A stretch of 14,035 nucleotides of DNA from CALWZE01 sp964645785 (GTDB lineage Bacteria > Bacillota > Clostridia > Oscillospirales > Ruminococcaceae): contig CAZYAV010000052.1 in NCBI GenBank assembly GCA_964645785.1, positions 1 to 14,035 of the forward strand, written 5' to 3'. The notes beneath the pieces were generated by a model. That model was not told the origin of the DNA. It saw only the letters and a list, made by a program, of their open reading frames with translations, and made no database searches. Position 1 is the first letter of the stretch, and every line of letters starts with the position of its first letter. Shown in pieces: positions 13,301-14,035 of the stretch. The position numbers were made by a program, and so were the translations under genes.

Positions 13301-14035
13301 TCAGACACCGCCGATCATCACCCCGACGCTGCCGTGCAGCGCAAGGCGGACAAGCCCGCAGACCACAAGGTGCAGCGGATAATACAGATAAAACAGGGAC
13401 TTCATCCCGCGCCGCTTTCCGCGCTCGCCGTTGTACAGCCGCAGCAGCGGAATGCTCAGCGCCGTGAACAGCTGGAGCGCGCCGTAAACCGGGTCGATAA
13501 ACGCCATGTAAACAACCGCGTACATCCCGACGCAGACCATCATCCCGGCCATCTGCCGCTTAAACTGCCCGCGGTTTTCGCCGATTTGCAGGATGGCCAG
13601 CACGGCGATGCAGCTCCAGTCCGCGCAGAAGGTGATGGCCGAGATGCCGAGGATGGCCAGCGCTTTCTGCCACTGGCGCATTCGCTCGCTGTCGTTTACC
13701 GCAAGCGCAACCACCCCCCAGAATAGCGCCCAGATCACGCTCGTCTGGTTGAAAACGGAGGTCTTAAAGGGTACAAACGGGATGCCGAACGCGAAATTGT
13801 AGGCGAAATGGCTGAGGACGGCGGACGCGAGCAGCCGCAGCGCGTACCGCCTGCGGTCGTGGGTGTGGTGATACCCCTCCGCGACAAAAAACCAGAAAAT
13901 CGGCGCGGCAAGCCGCCCCACAATATGCAGCAGCAACAGCCACCACACCCGCCCGTAGCCGGGCCAGATCACGCTGGCGAGGTGATCGACCGTCATGGCC
14001 AGCATGGCGATGGTCTTCAGCTGGTTTGTGTTCAG
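13301..14035 (-). CDS. TraX-family integral membrane protein, 5' end cut off by window edge
   Basis: The reading frame is open from the window edge to a TGA at 13303-13301 (244 residues visible). The first visible residues (LNTNQLKTIAMLAMTVDHL) match the N-terminal region of the TraX family, which usually starts a few residues earlier with a 'LK-IA-x-x-M-x-x-DH' pattern, so the true start probably lies beyond 14035; the ATG at 14005 would remove part of helix 1. About seven or eight hydrophobic segments are visible. Family-like stretches are GRLAAPIFWFFVAEGYHHT with a following basic loop, and the C-terminal YYPLHLVV. TraX was named for F-pilin N-acetylation, but chromosomal homologues in Firmicutes are common and functionally unassigned. 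Its stop lies only 16 nt before argC, so it may be co-transcribed with the arginine genes, although no functional link is evident. Confidence 0.85.
   Translation of the reverse strand: MNTNQLKTIAMLAMTVDHLASVIWPGYGRVWWLLLLHIVGRLAAPIFWFFVAEGYHHTHDRRRYALRLLASAVLSHFAYNFAFGIPFVPFKTSVFNQTSVIWALFWGVVALAVNDSERMRQWQKALAILGISAITFCADWSCIAVLAILQIGENRGQFKRQMAGMMVCVGMYAVVYMAFIDPVYGALQLFTALSIPLLRLYNGERGKRRGMKSLFYLYYPLHLVVCGLVRLALHGSVGVMIGGV

Noticed and set aside
1..14035. CRISPR arrays, tRNA or rRNA genes, transposases or phage genes
   Set aside because: I looked for regularly spaced long repeats, tRNA-like cloverleaf ends and mobile-element proteins on both strands and saw none.

Overview
The window is a GC-rich bacterial segment in which every gene I can support lies on the minus strand, so transcription runs from high to low coordinates. 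GC-rich wobble bases, the short 'type 2' ArgC, the arg gene order and the TraX-family membrane protein together suggest a high-GC anaerobic member of the Clostridia (Oscillospirales-like). That placement is an inference from gene content, not from a marker gene.

Layout in transcription order: a TraX-family membrane protein, cut off by the window edge (14035-13301); an arginine/carbamoyl-phosphate cluster argC, argJ, argB, argD, argF, carA, carB (13284-2835); a strong intrinsic-terminator-like hairpin (2802-2766); a 670-bp gene-free, repeat-containing stretch with a near-consensus promoter (2401-2373); a four-helix small membrane protein of unknown function (2164-1790); a membrane-anchored M20 metallopeptidase (1659-199); and 198 bp of gene-free sequence.

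The arg cluster is tightly packed (overlaps of 4 and 14 nt, gaps of 3, 36, 57 and 97 nt) and looks like one operon. ArgJ recycles the acetyl group from acetylornithine to glutamate. ArgB, ArgC and ArgD turn N-acetylglutamate into N-acetylornithine, CarA/CarB make carbamoyl phosphate, and ArgF combines it with ornithine to give citrulline. argG and argH are not in the window.

The most unusual object is the last gene of that operon. carB does not stop after the usual ~1065 residues but continues in frame, through a linker of only a few residues, into a full-length diaminopimelate-epimerase-fold (DapF) domain, giving 1348 residues. That domain keeps the second catalytic cysteine and many substrate-site residues. 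The first catalytic cysteine is alanine, and the glycine-rich loops around both active-site halves are rewritten. The CarB allosteric domain beside it has also lost the T-x-G-T motif that binds UMP/IMP in E. coli. The operon therefore appears to encode an arginine-dedicated carbamoyl phosphate synthetase carrying a probably non-epimerising DapF-fold appendage of unknown role.
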